A stretch of 19,650 nucleotides of DNA from JANXQG01 sp037147235. GTDB lineage: Bacteria; Planctomycetota; Planctomycetia; Pirellulales; Thermoguttaceae. The position numbers were made by a program, and so were the translations under genes. The notes beneath the pieces are model-generated. The model made no database searches, had not been told where the DNA came from, and saw only the letters and a list, made by a program, of their open reading frames with translations. The stretch is taken from positions 1 to 19,650 of the forward strand of contig JBAWVO010000099.1 of the NCBI GenBank assembly GCA_037147235.1. The letters run 5' to 3'. Positions 1 through 8,019 of this stretch are shown piece after piece (within the stretch, counting starts at the first letter, position 1; each line of letters starts with the position of its first letter).

Positions 1-78
1 CCCTCAGGGAATGGTTAACCCTTCCGGCCGTGCAATCCGGCTAGGACACCAGGGCTTTTTTTACAAGACCAAAAATCT

Positions 79-147
79 TAAGTTGGTTCGTATGGGGGCT
101 CGTTTCACTCTCCCCACCCTACTTCTGCACCTAAAACCGGAAGAGCC
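79..147. repeat. Truncated copy of palindromic element family 1
   Basis: Bases 95-147 match, in reverse orientation, the outer arm and half of the inner arm of the elements at 1868-2018 and 8020-8153, ending in the shared terminus CCGGAAGAGCC. The other half is missing. The heptamer AAAATCT occurs at 72-78 and again directly after the element at 148-154. This fits the 7-bp target duplication seen around the other copies, but the left terminus is not recognisable, so 79 as the left limit is inferred. Confidence 0.7.
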
Positions 148-231
148 AAAATCTTTGGTCTTTACGACATGCACGGCAATGCCTGGCACCGAACCGCTAC
201 TGGATCCGAGTTCGACGAAAGACGGTTGTAA
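148..231 (+). pseudogene. Relic of a SUMF1/formylglycine-enzyme-like gene
   Basis: The frame from 148 reads KIFGLYDMHGNAWH and then loses similarity before a stop at 229-231. The motif GLYDMHGNAW is the same as in the intact protein at 1130-1822 and is a hallmark of the C-terminal half of SUMF1-type (FGE-sulfatase) domains. Only about 14 residues survive, so this is a fragment and not a gene. It begins directly at the edge of the truncated repeat element, and its far end overlaps the 3' end of the toxin gene on the other strand. This suggests a rearrangement brought the pieces together. Confidence 0.6.
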
Positions 232-508
232 TATCTCTCGCAGCATGCACGACCTGAATCACACGCACCCCATTTTTCGCCGCATGATAGATCACCAGAT
301 ACGAACCTACGACAAAGCCGCTAACTCCGGGTGCTAAGTCGTCGCGTGCTTCTCCAAGCAACGGTTCCCTTGCAAGCAGGGCAAAAACGTCCGTAATCCG
401 ATCGATCAATCGGTCGGCGGCATCTGGGCTATGATTCTCAACCGCAATATAGTGCCAGATGTCACGAAGATCTGCGCGAACGCCACGGGCAAGCGTGAAG
501 TGGCTCAT
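197..508 (-). CDS. ParE/RelE-family toxin of a type II toxin-antitoxin pair
   Basis: This 103-residue protein has the ParE-like layout: an N-terminal helix pair (ADLRDIWHYIA, residues about 12-22), then the P-L-x-G-E-x-R-x-D-L-x-P-G region, and a strand pattern ending VVHAARDI. ParE-family toxins are about 95-105 residues and act inside the cell on gyrase or, in RelE relatives, on translating ribosomes. Which target applies cannot be read here. The start codon overlaps the stop of the upstream antitoxin gene as ATGA (508-505), so the two are translationally coupled, antitoxin first. The last codons overlap the SUMF1 relic on the plus strand, so the extreme C-terminus may not be the ancestral one. 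Confidence 0.85.
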   Translation of the reverse strand: MSHFTLARGVRADLRDIWHYIAVENHSPDAADRLIDRITDVFALLAREPLLGEARDDLAPGVSGFVVGSYLVIYHAAKNGVRVIQVVHAARDITTVFRRTRIQ

Positions 509-786
509 GGGCGTTTCTGGTTTGCCTCCCAGGATCGCCGGCCCTCCGCTTTGATCTCATCGGCAAACTCCCGCAGCGACTGCTCGTCCTCCAACTCGAT
601 TCCTTCTCCGCGCTCCAAGGATTCGATCCGGCTTTGCACCTCGGCCCTGAACTGCTGAAAGACCTGCTCGTGTTCGCGAAGAGCCTTCAATGCAACCAGC
701 AGAAGTTCATCCTCGCTTGCGTAGACTCCCTTTGCAAGTTCGCTCTGGACGATCTGCTGAAGCTCCACGGGAAATGCGTAAGACAT
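505..786 (-). CDS. ParD-like ribbon-helix-helix antitoxin
   Basis: This 93-residue protein begins with a short strand and the pattern G-x-Y-x-S-x-x-E-x-x-x-x-A-L (residues about 20-36), typical of ParD/CopG ribbon-helix-helix antitoxins that bind DNA as dimers. The acidic, helical C-terminal half (ESLERGEGIELEDEQ and after) would wrap and neutralise the toxin. It overlaps the toxin start by ATGA, the usual antitoxin-toxin order. A GAGG stretch lies about 10 bases before the ATG. Antitoxins of this type normally repress their own promoter, but no clear operator palindrome was seen upstream. Confidence 0.85.
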   Translation of the reverse strand: MSYAFPVELQQIVQSELAKGVYASEDELLLVALKALREHEQVFQQFRAEVQSRIESLERGEGIELEDEQSLREFADEIKAEGRRSWEANQKRP

Positions 787-1129
787 GGGCCAAGTACCTC
801 ATCCAAGAAACAGATTCCATGAATCCTACCAACGGCCGAGAAAAAAGTCAATTCTACGTGTGCCAGGAAAATCCATGGCGAACATGACCGACGGGTTGAA
901 TTGCCGCAAGTTTGAATTGCCACAAGTTCTTGACTTTGATCGGTGTCCACGCCAAAATGAGGGTCGAAATAGTCAGCCCTCAGCCATCGCACGTAAGAAA
1001 ACGAGTGGGCTGCCGCACTGGCCTCGTTGAGTTGCAGACTGGCTTTAGTTCCGCGAGACAATCTTGGCCGCTGGTTTCGTGCGTCACGGCGGCTTCGGGA
1101 AACCGTATTGACAAGTGGAGGTTTGGTCC
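787..1129. other. Gene-free stretch between TA pair and SUMF1-type gene
   Basis: No open frame here carries a recognisable domain. The only structure seen is a 16-base direct repeat, TTGAATTGCCGCAAGT at 896-911 followed immediately by the same sequence with one change (A for G) at 912-927. It could be a two-site operator or chance. A TTGACA at 1108-1113 lies too close to the downstream start to act as that gene's -35 box. Confidence 0.4.
896..927. repeat. Two tandem 16-bp copies, one mismatch
   Basis: Adjacent copies of TTGAATTGCC(G/A)CAAGT lie at 896-911 and 912-927 in the divergent gap between the antitoxin gene and the SUMF1-type gene. A tandem pair could serve as a binding site, but no function can be read from the sequence. 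Confidence 0.5.
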
Positions 1130-1822
1130 ATGTTCCGACAAGTATCGACAGCCGCGTTGATGGCCCTTGCGGCACTCACAACTTGTGGTGCAGGCGTCTC
1201 GCATGCACATGCAGCCGAGACGGCCGCACCACAAAAACCCAAGGAGGCGGGCGGCAACAATCCGATCGCCGTCAATCTCGGCGGCGGGGTGAAGCTGAAG
1301 CTAACGCTCATTCCGGCGGGCGAGTTCAAGATGGGGAGCGGTGAGTCGGCGGAGGCCACGGCTGCGTTCTTCAACTTGCCCACGGAGGCCGAGTGGGAAT
1401 ATGCCTGCCGTGCGGGGACAACAACCCGCTATTTCAGCGGCGACGATCCCGAAACGCTGGCCAAGGTCGGCAACGTGGCCGACGCGACGGCCAAGGCGCA
1501 GTTCCCTGGTTGGGCATGGACGCTCAAAGCCAGCGACGGCTACGTGTTTACGTCGCCGGTGGGTTCATTCCAACCGAACGCCTTCGGTTTATACGACATG
1601 CACGGCAATGCCTGGCAGTGGTGTGCGGATTGGTACGAGGCGGAATACTATGCCAAGTCTCCCGCAGACGACCCAAAAGACCCAGATTCCGGAGATTGCC
1701 GTGTCCTTCGTGGCGGTTCCTGGGGCGGCGGGCCGGGCGGCGCCCGTTCCGCCGTGCGCGGCGGGGGCTCGCCGGGCTTCCGGGGCGACTACGCGGGGTT
1801 CCGCGTTTCCAGGACTCAGTAA
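1130..1822 (+). CDS. Secreted SUMF1-fold protein with internal deletion
   Basis: The 230-residue product starts at the ATG at 1130, preceded by GGAGG at 1117-1121 with 8 bases spacing. A GTG at 1115 overlaps that site and is less likely. Residues 1-28 are a signal peptide (hydrophobic core, then SHAHA). SUMF1 (FGE-sulfatase) family motifs follow: IPAGEFKMGSGESAE (61-75), LPTEAEWEYACRAGTTTR (83-100), GLYDMHGNAWQWCADWY (153-169) and RVLRGGSW (191-198). In the family, about 100 residues normally lie between the MGSGES and LPTEAEWE motifs. Here they are separated by only about 7 residues, so much of the N-terminal half is missing in frame. The Cys pair needed for formylglycine formation is also not visible near the C-terminus, so sulfatase activation is unlikely. 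The role is unknown; it may be a degenerating paralogue. Confidence 0.8.
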   Translation: MFRQVSTAALMALAALTTCGAGVSHAHAAETAAPQKPKEAGGNNPIAVNLGGGVKLKLTLIPAGEFKMGSGESAEATAAFFNLPTEAEWEYACRAGTTTRYFSGDDPETLAKVGNVADATAKAQFPGWAWTLKASDGYVFTSPVGSFQPNAFGLYDMHGNAWQWCADWYEAEYYAKSPADDPKDPDSGDCRVLRGGSWGGGPGGARSAVRGGGSPGFRGDYAGFRVSRTQ

Positions 1823-1867
1823 TACTATGGCCTCTGGCGGTGTTACCTTTTGCGGTTTTCCCCTTTT

Positions 1868-2018
1868 GGCTCTTCCGGTTTTAGGTGCAGAAGTAGGGTG
1901 GGGAGAGTGAAACGAGCCCCACCAAAAGTGGACCACAACTGAATTGGTGGGGCTCGCTGTGCTCTCCCCACCCTACAATTACAATTATTCGCGTTCCGCA
2001 CCTAGAACCGGAAGAGCC
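1868..2018. repeat. Full copy of palindromic element family 1 (MITE-like)
   Basis: This 151-bp element has outer inverted ends GGCTCTTCCGGTTTTAGGTG and CACCTAGAACCGGAAGAGCC. Inside are two 32-bp inverted arms at 1893-1924 and 1945-1976, beginning GTAGGGTGGGGAGAG, which are complementary except for a short central mismatch. It is flanked by CCCTTTT (1861-1867) and TCCTTTT (2019-2025), a 6-of-7 direct repeat consistent with a 7-bp target duplication. It encodes no protein. It fills the gap between two convergent genes and could fold as a strong hairpin on either strand. Confidence 0.9.
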
Positions 2019-2114
2019 TCCTTTTATCCCTGCCGCGCAGCGGCTCGCGATTTTGTAGCCCGTTTTCAACCTTTTCTTCCATTGGCGTCTAAGCCGCCTC
2101 GGCAACAAGGTTTT

Positions 2115-4592
2115 TCAATCCTCCCAGAGTACCACGGTTTGATTGATCTCTGGCGCGGTGGCCGGCCACATCAACTTGACTCCACTGGCCGTGGTGGCCT
2201 CGATGCGGTACTCGAAATCCTTCTCGGGCGTTGGCAATTCCGCCTCGTAGACTGCGCGGGCGATATGGGTTAGGGGTATCGCACGGAACGGACCGATACC
2301 CAAGGGCCGCCAAAGAACCGTGACAGTCCGGGCTGGCTGGTTATCCAGAACGATGATCTTCAACCGCAGGGGTTCGCCTTGTGCAATCAATGTGCGTACG
2401 GTGGGAACGATGATCCTCGGCTCGCCTTGGTACTGCACGGGAGGAATCGCGTCCGAGGGAAGCGGGCCGCCCAGTGCCGCGGTCAGACGGGCCGCCGGCT
2501 TGCCGATGGCGACGGGCAAAAATTCCGCATGATTCTCCAGGTTCACCACGGTGGCCAGCCCGCCGGGCGTATTCACCGTCGCCAGCAGTAGGTGATACGC
2601 TTCCCCGTAGAGCCGCAGGACTTCCCTATATGCCGGCAGAGCGGTCGATTCAGCCTGCTTTCGTCGCACGGCAGGATCCGATGCTGTCACCTGCTTCATC
2701 GCCGTCTCAAAGACACCCAGGGCACAGCGAACCTGCGCCAAAATGCGATGATAGCGAAAGATATTCAGCCAGTAATCGAAGCGGTCGAGATTGCCCGGCC
2801 CCGTCACCTGCGGGCGAAGTAAGGCTAGTTCATCGATGAACGCATACGGTTTGCCTACCTTTGGCCACAGCCGGGTATCCGCTGCGAGCGAGCCGGAAGG
2901 ACACCCGTCGCCAACGCTGATGGAAACCTTGCCATCAATCGACGCAAATAATTTGCCGATCGCTGCCGATGCTTCGGGGCCAAAATTAGCCTCCGCCCAA
3001 TCGGCGTAGAAGTCGTCGCAAGGCAGCGAGCGGTTTTTCTTCTCGGTCACCGCAGTCTTCGTACGGGGTTGGTCCCAGGCGGCCTCGGCCAGGGCGGCGA
3101 TATTAGGCCCGAGGATATCGCTGCGCCAGTGCAAACCCATCAGGCCCGTGCAACCGTAAGCCGACGCATCGGCGGCATCGCGGCGCATGCGGCCTGCGAC
3201 CAGTTGCACGGCGGCCAGTCCATGGTTGCCATCGCTTTCGAGCCAGGGAATAGCCCATTTCTCACGACCCCGGATACGGGCATAGGCTGGATCGACCTCG
3301 GTATACCCCAGCGTGCGACTGATGGCACTGGCGGGCATGTCCTTGGGCAAATCGGCGTCCATGGCAGCTCGATCATGCTGCGGGCCGAGCACCCAACCGC
3401 AGGTAGCGAGTTGGAACGGTGCGTTAACCTTCTTCGACACCTCATAGGCCAGCTTCAAGTCGCGCACCGTGGTCTCATACTGCTGCGGCTTGTTGCCGGC
3501 CCACGTCCAGTCCTCCGGGGTCCATATCCAATAATAGTCCAGCGGATGGCTGGCCATGATCCGGCGGAAGGTACTCTCGTAGATCTCACGCACCGTGGCT
3601 GGGTCTTTCGGGTTCTTTCCCTGTGCCTTGATCCGTTTCTGCAAAGCCAAAGGCAAGATCAATGGGGCTTCGGTACCGATGCAGGTTTTGACGCCCAGTC
3701 GCCTCGCAAAGCCAAATGCCTCGCGGAACTGCGCGGCCATGCGGTTGAAAACTTCGTTGCAGCCCTCGGGCGTGGATGGCACGGGGCAGTGGCCGCGCAT
3801 CACCTCGGGTGCCCAATCGTCGCGGTCGAACAACAGCGCACCGCCGAAGCTATAGTCGCCCGTCTTCTTCGGCAGGATTGGACCCCATTCGCCCTTGACG
3901 AGCGTATTATAGTAATGCGACGGGTAGCTCGCCTTCACTCGCCCCTGGAGATCAAAGTCTCCTGGCATGCCGTGCCAGACCGTCGGCTCGGCGTAGGGGT
4001 GGCCCTCGGGATAACAGTGGATGCCAAGGAAGTTCATCCGCATCTTGGCCAGTTGCGTGAAGATGGCTTTGTAGTCATCGCTGCCCCAGGCGTCGAAACC
4101 GAAGGGATGGGAACCCCAGGGATTGACGCCGCGCAGGGCGAACAGCGGCTTACCTGTCTCGTCCATGTCGGGAATCCTGGCGAGGTGCCGGTCGGGAATG
4201 ACGTCACCGTGCAAATAGAACCGCACACCCAACTTCTCGGCGAAACGATAAGCCCCATAAAGCGTGCCAAGATCATCGCCGCCGACAATCCACCAAGTCT
4301 TCTTTCCTTCGGCGACGGTGGTCTTGAGTACGTACTGTTGTGGCCGCAAGTCCTGGGCCGCCGCGAGGACCGCCGTATCGCTCAACCGCGCCGCGTCCTT
4401 GCGCACGACGACGATCTTTCCCTGCTCGGCAATCTTCTCGGGCAGAAGGCCCGTGCGAACATACAGGTAGCGCGCGACCTCCTTGGCCGCTAATCGCTGC
4501 AAACTCGGCTTTTCGGCGGTACTGACGCGCACCGTCCCGGATAGGACAAGAATGACAAACAGGAAAGAACAGTAAGTAGGTCGTACCGGCAT
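2115..4592 (-). CDS. Large secreted protein, alpha-glucuronidase-like glycoside hydrolase
   Basis: This 825-residue protein starts at 4592, with AAGGAG 8 bases before the ATG. Residues 1-26 form a signal peptide, so it acts outside the cytoplasm. Residues about 27-135 resemble the N-terminal domain of family 67 alpha-glucuronidases, with the WWIVGGDDLGTLYGAYRFAE pattern (GTxYGxYxFxE). Residues about 150-510 look like a TIM barrel rich in aromatic residues, with candidate acidic residues in IGTEAP (306-310), WTPEDWTW (357-364) and WLESDGNHG (450-458), followed by GLHWRSDILGPN. A C-terminal beta-sandwich (about 720-825) resembles an Fn3/Ig-like domain. The substrate is likely a uronic-acid-bearing polysaccharide, by inference only; the match to GH67 is partial and the active site was not verified. 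It is convergent with the SUMF1-type gene and divergent from the methyltransferase. Confidence 0.65.
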   Translation of the reverse strand: MPVRPTYCSFLFVILVLSGTVRVSTAEKPSLQRLAAKEVARYLYVRTGLLPEKIAEQGKIVVVRKDAARLSDTAVLAAAQDLRPQQYVLKTTVAEGKKTWWIVGGDDLGTLYGAYRFAEKLGVRFYLHGDVIPDRHLARIPDMDETGKPLFALRGVNPWGSHPFGFDAWGSDDYKAIFTQLAKMRMNFLGIHCYPEGHPYAEPTVWHGMPGDFDLQGRVKASYPSHYYNTLVKGEWGPILPKKTGDYSFGGALLFDRDDWAPEVMRGHCPVPSTPEGCNEVFNRMAAQFREAFGFARRLGVKTCIGTEAPLILPLALQKRIKAQGKNPKDPATVREIYESTFRRIMASHPLDYYWIWTPEDWTWAGNKPQQYETTVRDLKLAYEVSKKVNAPFQLATCGWVLGPQHDRAAMDADLPKDMPASAISRTLGYTEVDPAYARIRGREKWAIPWLESDGNHGLAAVQLVAGRMRRDAADASAYGCTGLMGLHWRSDILGPNIAALAEAAWDQPRTKTAVTEKKNRSLPCDDFYADWAEANFGPEASAAIGKLFASIDGKVSISVGDGCPSGSLAADTRLWPKVGKPYAFIDELALLRPQVTGPGNLDRFDYWLNIFRYHRILAQVRCALGVFETAMKQVTASDPAVRRKQAESTALPAYREVLRLYGEAYHLLLATVNTPGGLATVVNLENHAEFLPVAIGKPAARLTAALGGPLPSDAIPPVQYQGEPRIIVPTVRTLIAQGEPLRLKIIVLDNQPARTVTVLWRPLGIGPFRAIPLTHIARAVYEAELPTPEKDFEYRIEATTASGVKLMWPATAPEINQTVVLWED

Positions 4593-4765
4593 GAAACACG
4601 CTCCTTAAAAATTGGCGTTGAGAACAGACAGTCCAGGGTTGGAGAAGTGAAAGAAAGGGTGTATGCTCATTAGTTTCATGGAAGAATGCTCAACCGTCAA
4701 CCGTCCAAATCCGCGAAACCACAAGCGGCCGGAACTAAGTCCTCTCTCTTGCCTATCGGAAACCG

Positions 4766-5533
4766 ATGCCTGCCAACACGTTTGATCAACTGGCTGATGT
4801 CTACGAGGCGATGATCGATTGGCCGAAGCGATTGGCGGCCGAAGAGCCGTTCTATCGCCGCTGGTTCCAGCAGGCCGGGGTCAAGCGAGTTGTGGACGTG
4901 GCCTGCGGCACGGGACACCACGCGGACATGTTCCATCGCTGGGGCCTCGATGTGGAAGGTGCCGATCTCAGCCCCGCGATGATCGAGAAGGCCCGTGCCA
5001 ATTTCGACGAACCGCCGGGACTGCACTGGGCCGTGCGCGGTTTTGATGAGCCGATCCCTGCGGCTGGGTCGTGGGATGCGGTTGTCTGCGTGGGAAACTC
5101 CTTGGCCTTGGCACCCGATTTGGCGACGGTCCAAACGGCCGTCGCCCGGATGCTGGAGGCTTTGCGGCCGGGCGGTGTTCTGCTGGTGCAGATTCTCAAT
5201 CTCTGGCGGCTGCCGGACGGTCCATGCATCTGGCAGAAGTGCCTCCGCACGCAACTGCCTCAAGGTGATGTGCTGATCCTCAAGGGCGTGCATCGTTGCG
5301 GCAGTTGCGGCTACGTCGAGTTGGCCGTCGCCGATCCCAACGGCGGGCCGCTCTTGGCCCACGAATCCCCCCAGTTTCTCGGCCTGGAAAGCAGTGACCT
5401 GGAGGCCATGGCACAGCAGGCCGGCTCGGCGCAGGTTCAGTTCTTCGGCGGCTATGCGGAACAGCCATTCGATCGCGACACCAGCGTCGATCTGGTCATG
5501 GTCGCTTTCTTGCCTTTTTGGACGGTTTTGTAA
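4766..5533 (+). CDS. Class I SAM-dependent methyltransferase
   Basis: The 255-residue cytoplasmic protein has the Rossmann methyltransferase signature: motif I VVDVACGTG (42-50), the acidic end of strand 2 in VEGADLSPAMIEKA (63-76), a motif in DAVVCVGNSLALAPD (104-118) and ALRPGGVLLVQ (132-142). Its length and order fit the Methyltransf_25/11 type acting on small molecules. The substrate cannot be told. The C-terminal part carries C178 and C181 (CGSC), which could be structural. No strong ribosome binding site precedes the ATG. It stands alone between a divergent hydrolase gene and an unrelated downstream gene. Confidence 0.85.
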   Translation: MPANTFDQLADVYEAMIDWPKRLAAEEPFYRRWFQQAGVKRVVDVACGTGHHADMFHRWGLDVEGADLSPAMIEKARANFDEPPGLHWAVRGFDEPIPAAGSWDAVVCVGNSLALAPDLATVQTAVARMLEALRPGGVLLVQILNLWRLPDGPCIWQKCLRTQLPQGDVLILKGVHRCGSCGYVELAVADPNGGPLLAHESPQFLGLESSDLEAMAQQAGSAQVQFFGGYAEQPFDRDTSVDLVMVAFLPFWTVL

Positions 5534-5852
5534 TAGCCGCTGAAGCAGGACCGCTAGAAAATCCGATGTATCTTCACGCCGTTAGCAAGTGAACGCAGCG
5601 GCGAGCATTGCCCAAATGCCCTATTCGTCTTATTTTCATCCATTCGTCTGCCTTATGTCATGCCAAACATCCTAGTTTGCCGCACTTCGAGAAGCGGTAA
5701 GGTTGCTTTGCTTTTCCTAATTTATGAATTCGATCTGGCATAAGTTAGCAAGGATGGATAGACTTTTACATTGAGTTGTTTCAAAACTGGTCTCGTAGTG
5801 TAGGTATTTCGCCTGCGTGGGGCGGTTCTGAAAAAGCTTCTAAAGGTGACCC
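5534..5852. other. Gene-free stretch before the Pro-rich secreted protein
   Basis: This 319-base gap has lower G+C than its neighbours and no recognisable frame. It should contain the promoter of the gene at 5853. A weak pair, TTGTTT and TGTAGG about 17 bases apart around 5776-5805, is the nearest thing to one and is not convincing. No inverted repeat or known RNA motif was seen. Confidence 0.35.
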
Positions 5853-8015
5853 ATGAAAACCGCTGAATTTTCCCGAAAGGATTTTGCCGTGCCAAGTCTG
5901 CGGCCTGCTGCATTGTGGTTCATTGTTATTTGCGGTCTGGTGGTTCCCAAAGGGATCTCGGCGGCCGACCCGTCGATCGATCCCGTGCCGCCTAAAACAA
6001 CCACCGCTATTCTCCTGCCACCGTCGGTCGCTCCAGAGCCGCCATCGACGGATCCCGTGCCGCCATCGGTCGCGCCAGAGCCGCCGTCGGTCGATCCCAT
6101 GCCGCCCAAAACCACCGTCGCTATTCCCCCGCCGCGTTCGGCCGTTCCCGTGCCGCCGTCGATGGATACGCTGCTACCCGATACAACCGTCGGATTTATC
6201 TCGGCAACGAATTCGGTCCGTTTGACGGAACAATGGAACAAAACCCAGCTCAGCAAACTTATGGCCGATCCGGTCATGAAGCCGTTTGAGGAGGACTTTC
6301 GGGTACAAATGCAATCGCAATGGTCCGTACTATCCGGTCGGCTGGGGATTCACCTCGACGATTTGCGAGGAGTGTCCACCGGCGAGGCTTCTTTAGCCCT
6401 GATAGAACCGCAACCGGGCAAGGCGGCCACCAGTCTACTTTTGGATGTTTCGGGGAATCTCGACAAGGCGAAAGCCCTCTTGGCCAAAGCCCGCGCAGGT
6501 CTGAAGGGTAGCGGTGCGCAAGAGACCCTTCAAACGATTTGCGGAACTTCGGTCTACGTCTACGTCGTCCCACTGTCTCAGGATCAGCAGGTTGCGACGG
6601 GGAAGGGTGGTGCCGCGGCCACGGCCGCGACGGGGCAGACGGTCTATTTTCTCACCGAGAACTTCTTCGGTGCCTGCGACGATCTGGCCGTTGTGCAGGA
6701 TATCCTCACCCGACTGGTCAACGGCGGCCAGGCCGGCAGCCTATCCCAAGTCACTGGGTATCAAATGGTCATGAAGCGCTGCGCGGCGGATGCCCCCGCC
6801 GATCACGCGCCGGGCATCCGCTGGTTCATTCATCCCCTGGGCTACGCCGAGGCAGTTCGGGCAGCTACCCCGCCGGAAAAGCGGCGCAAGGGCAAGACGA
6901 TCATCGAGATCATGCGCAACCAGGGCTGTGCGGCCTTCAAGGGCATTGGCGGTTATATTGACGTTTCCACCGATGGCTACCAGATCCTCCATCGCACGGC
7001 AGTGTTTGCCCCACCGCCCTACAAGGAATCGATGAAGATGCTTGTCTTTCCCAATAACAAAGATTTCGCACCGCAACCCTGGGTTGGCCGCGACGTGGCC
7101 ACCTACTTCACGGTCTATGTCGATATTTTGAATGCATTCGACAATTTTGGTTCCTTATACGACGAGATCATCAACGAGAAGGGCGTTTGGAAACAGACTC
7201 TCGACGGCATGGCCACCGATCCCAGTGGTCCACAGATTGATCTTCGCAAGGAGCTTATCGCCAATCTTGGACAGCGGGTCACCATGGTCACCGACTACAA
7301 TTTGCCGATCACCACGACCAGTGAGCGGCTGCTCTGGGCTATTGAGACCAAGGACGAAGCTGCTGTGGCCAAGGCGATTGAAAAGTGCGTTAAGAACGAT
7401 CCCACGATTAAGAAGCGGAGTATCGCCGGCCACGTTGTTTGGGAAATTGTCGAGGAGGAAGACACGGAGGTGCCCATGCTGAAAGTCGACGTGCCTACAC
7501 TCACGCCCAAGAAGGATGAAGGCAAGTCCAAGTCGGACGATAAAGACGACCAGGAAACGGAAGGTCACTTCCTCCCCCATGGCGCGATCGCCGTTGCGCG
7601 AGGGCAGTTGTTCGTCGCTTCGCACATTGACTTCTTGGTCAAGACCCTGGAGCCGCTCGATGAAAAAAGCCGCCTGGCCACGCAACCGGAATTTCAGCAA
7701 GTATGGAATGTTACCTTCGATAAGCTCGGATTGAAGCAGCAGGCGTCCCGCGGCTTCTCCTGGACCGATCGCGCGGTGCAGCCTACGTACGAATTGATCC
7801 GTCAGGGCAAAATGCCCCAGAGCGAATCGCTGCTGGGCCGGGCACTCAACAGCATGGCTGCGTCCAGCAAAAGTGGATTGCCGCGGCATCAACGGATCGA
7901 TGGTAGCAAGTTACCCGACTTTGAAGTCGTCCGTAAAGCACTAGGCCCGTCAAGTGCCGCCATGACCAGCGAAGAGAACGGCTGGTTCGCCAAGGGCGTG
8001 CTGATGACGAAGTAA
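5853..8015 (+). CDS. Large secreted protein with Pro-rich repeats, unknown function
   Basis: This 720-residue protein has a signal peptide with hydrophobic core LWFIVICGLVV (21-31), ending around ISAADP (36-40). Residues 40-108 are a low-complexity linker built from imperfect repeats of the form (D/A)P-x-PPS-V-x-P-E-PPS. The rest starts LLPDTTVGFISATN and alternates helical and beta segments, with phrases such as GVSTGEASLALIEP and FFVPK-free soluble stretches. A charged segment, KKDEGKSKSDDKDDQE, lies near residues 550-566. I recall similar long exported proteins from planctomycetes with a D-T-x-G-F-x-S opening and a W-N-x-T-Q-L-x-x-L-M-x-D-P-x-M-x-P-F pattern (here WNKTQLSKLMADPVMKPF, 128-145), but no enzymatic motif. 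The ATG is weakly supported by AAAGGTGA just upstream. Its stop codon lies inside a 7-bp duplication flanking a repeat element. Confidence 0.8.
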   Translation: MKTAEFSRKDFAVPSLRPAALWFIVICGLVVPKGISAADPSIDPVPPKTTTAILLPPSVAPEPPSTDPVPPSVAPEPPSVDPMPPKTTVAIPPPRSAVPVPPSMDTLLPDTTVGFISATNSVRLTEQWNKTQLSKLMADPVMKPFEEDFRVQMQSQWSVLSGRLGIHLDDLRGVSTGEASLALIEPQPGKAATSLLLDVSGNLDKAKALLAKARAGLKGSGAQETLQTICGTSVYVYVVPLSQDQQVATGKGGAAATAATGQTVYFLTENFFGACDDLAVVQDILTRLVNGGQAGSLSQVTGYQMVMKRCAADAPADHAPGIRWFIHPLGYAEAVRAATPPEKRRKGKTIIEIMRNQGCAAFKGIGGYIDVSTDGYQILHRTAVFAPPPYKESMKMLVFPNNKDFAPQPWVGRDVATYFTVYVDILNAFDNFGSLYDEIINEKGVWKQTLDGMATDPSGPQIDLRKELIANLGQRVTMVTDYNLPITTTSERLLWAIETKDEAAVAKAIEKCVKNDPTIKKRSIAGHVVWEIVEEEDTEVPMLKVDVPTLTPKKDEGKSKSDDKDDQETEGHFLPHGAIAVARGQLFVASHIDFLVKTLEPLDEKSRLATQPEFQQVWNVTFDKLGLKQQASRGFSWTDRAVQPTYELIRQGKMPQSESLLGRALNSMAASSKSGLPRHQRIDGSKLPDFEVVRKALGPSSAAMTSEENGWFAKGVLMTK

Positions 8016-8019
8016 ATTG

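Noticed and set aside
61..246. Short minus-strand frame across the first repeat copy
   Set aside because: The peptide comes from the palindromic repeat itself, a well-known source of false proteins.
1108..1113. TTGACA as a promoter of the SUMF1-type gene
   Set aside because: A matching -10 box would fall inside the coding sequence.
687..1175. 162-residue minus-strand frame covering the gap before the SUMF1-type gene
   Set aside because: It overlaps the antitoxin and SUMF1 starts, and its sequence matches no family I know; its ribosome site is absent.
1893..1976. CRISPR-like repeat
   Set aside because: There are only two arms in inverted orientation, no regularly spaced direct repeats and no cas genes.
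3069..4493. 474-residue open frame on the plus strand
   Set aside because: It lies wholly antisense to the secreted GH67-like gene, has no domain, signal or ribosome site, and is an effect of high G+C codon use.
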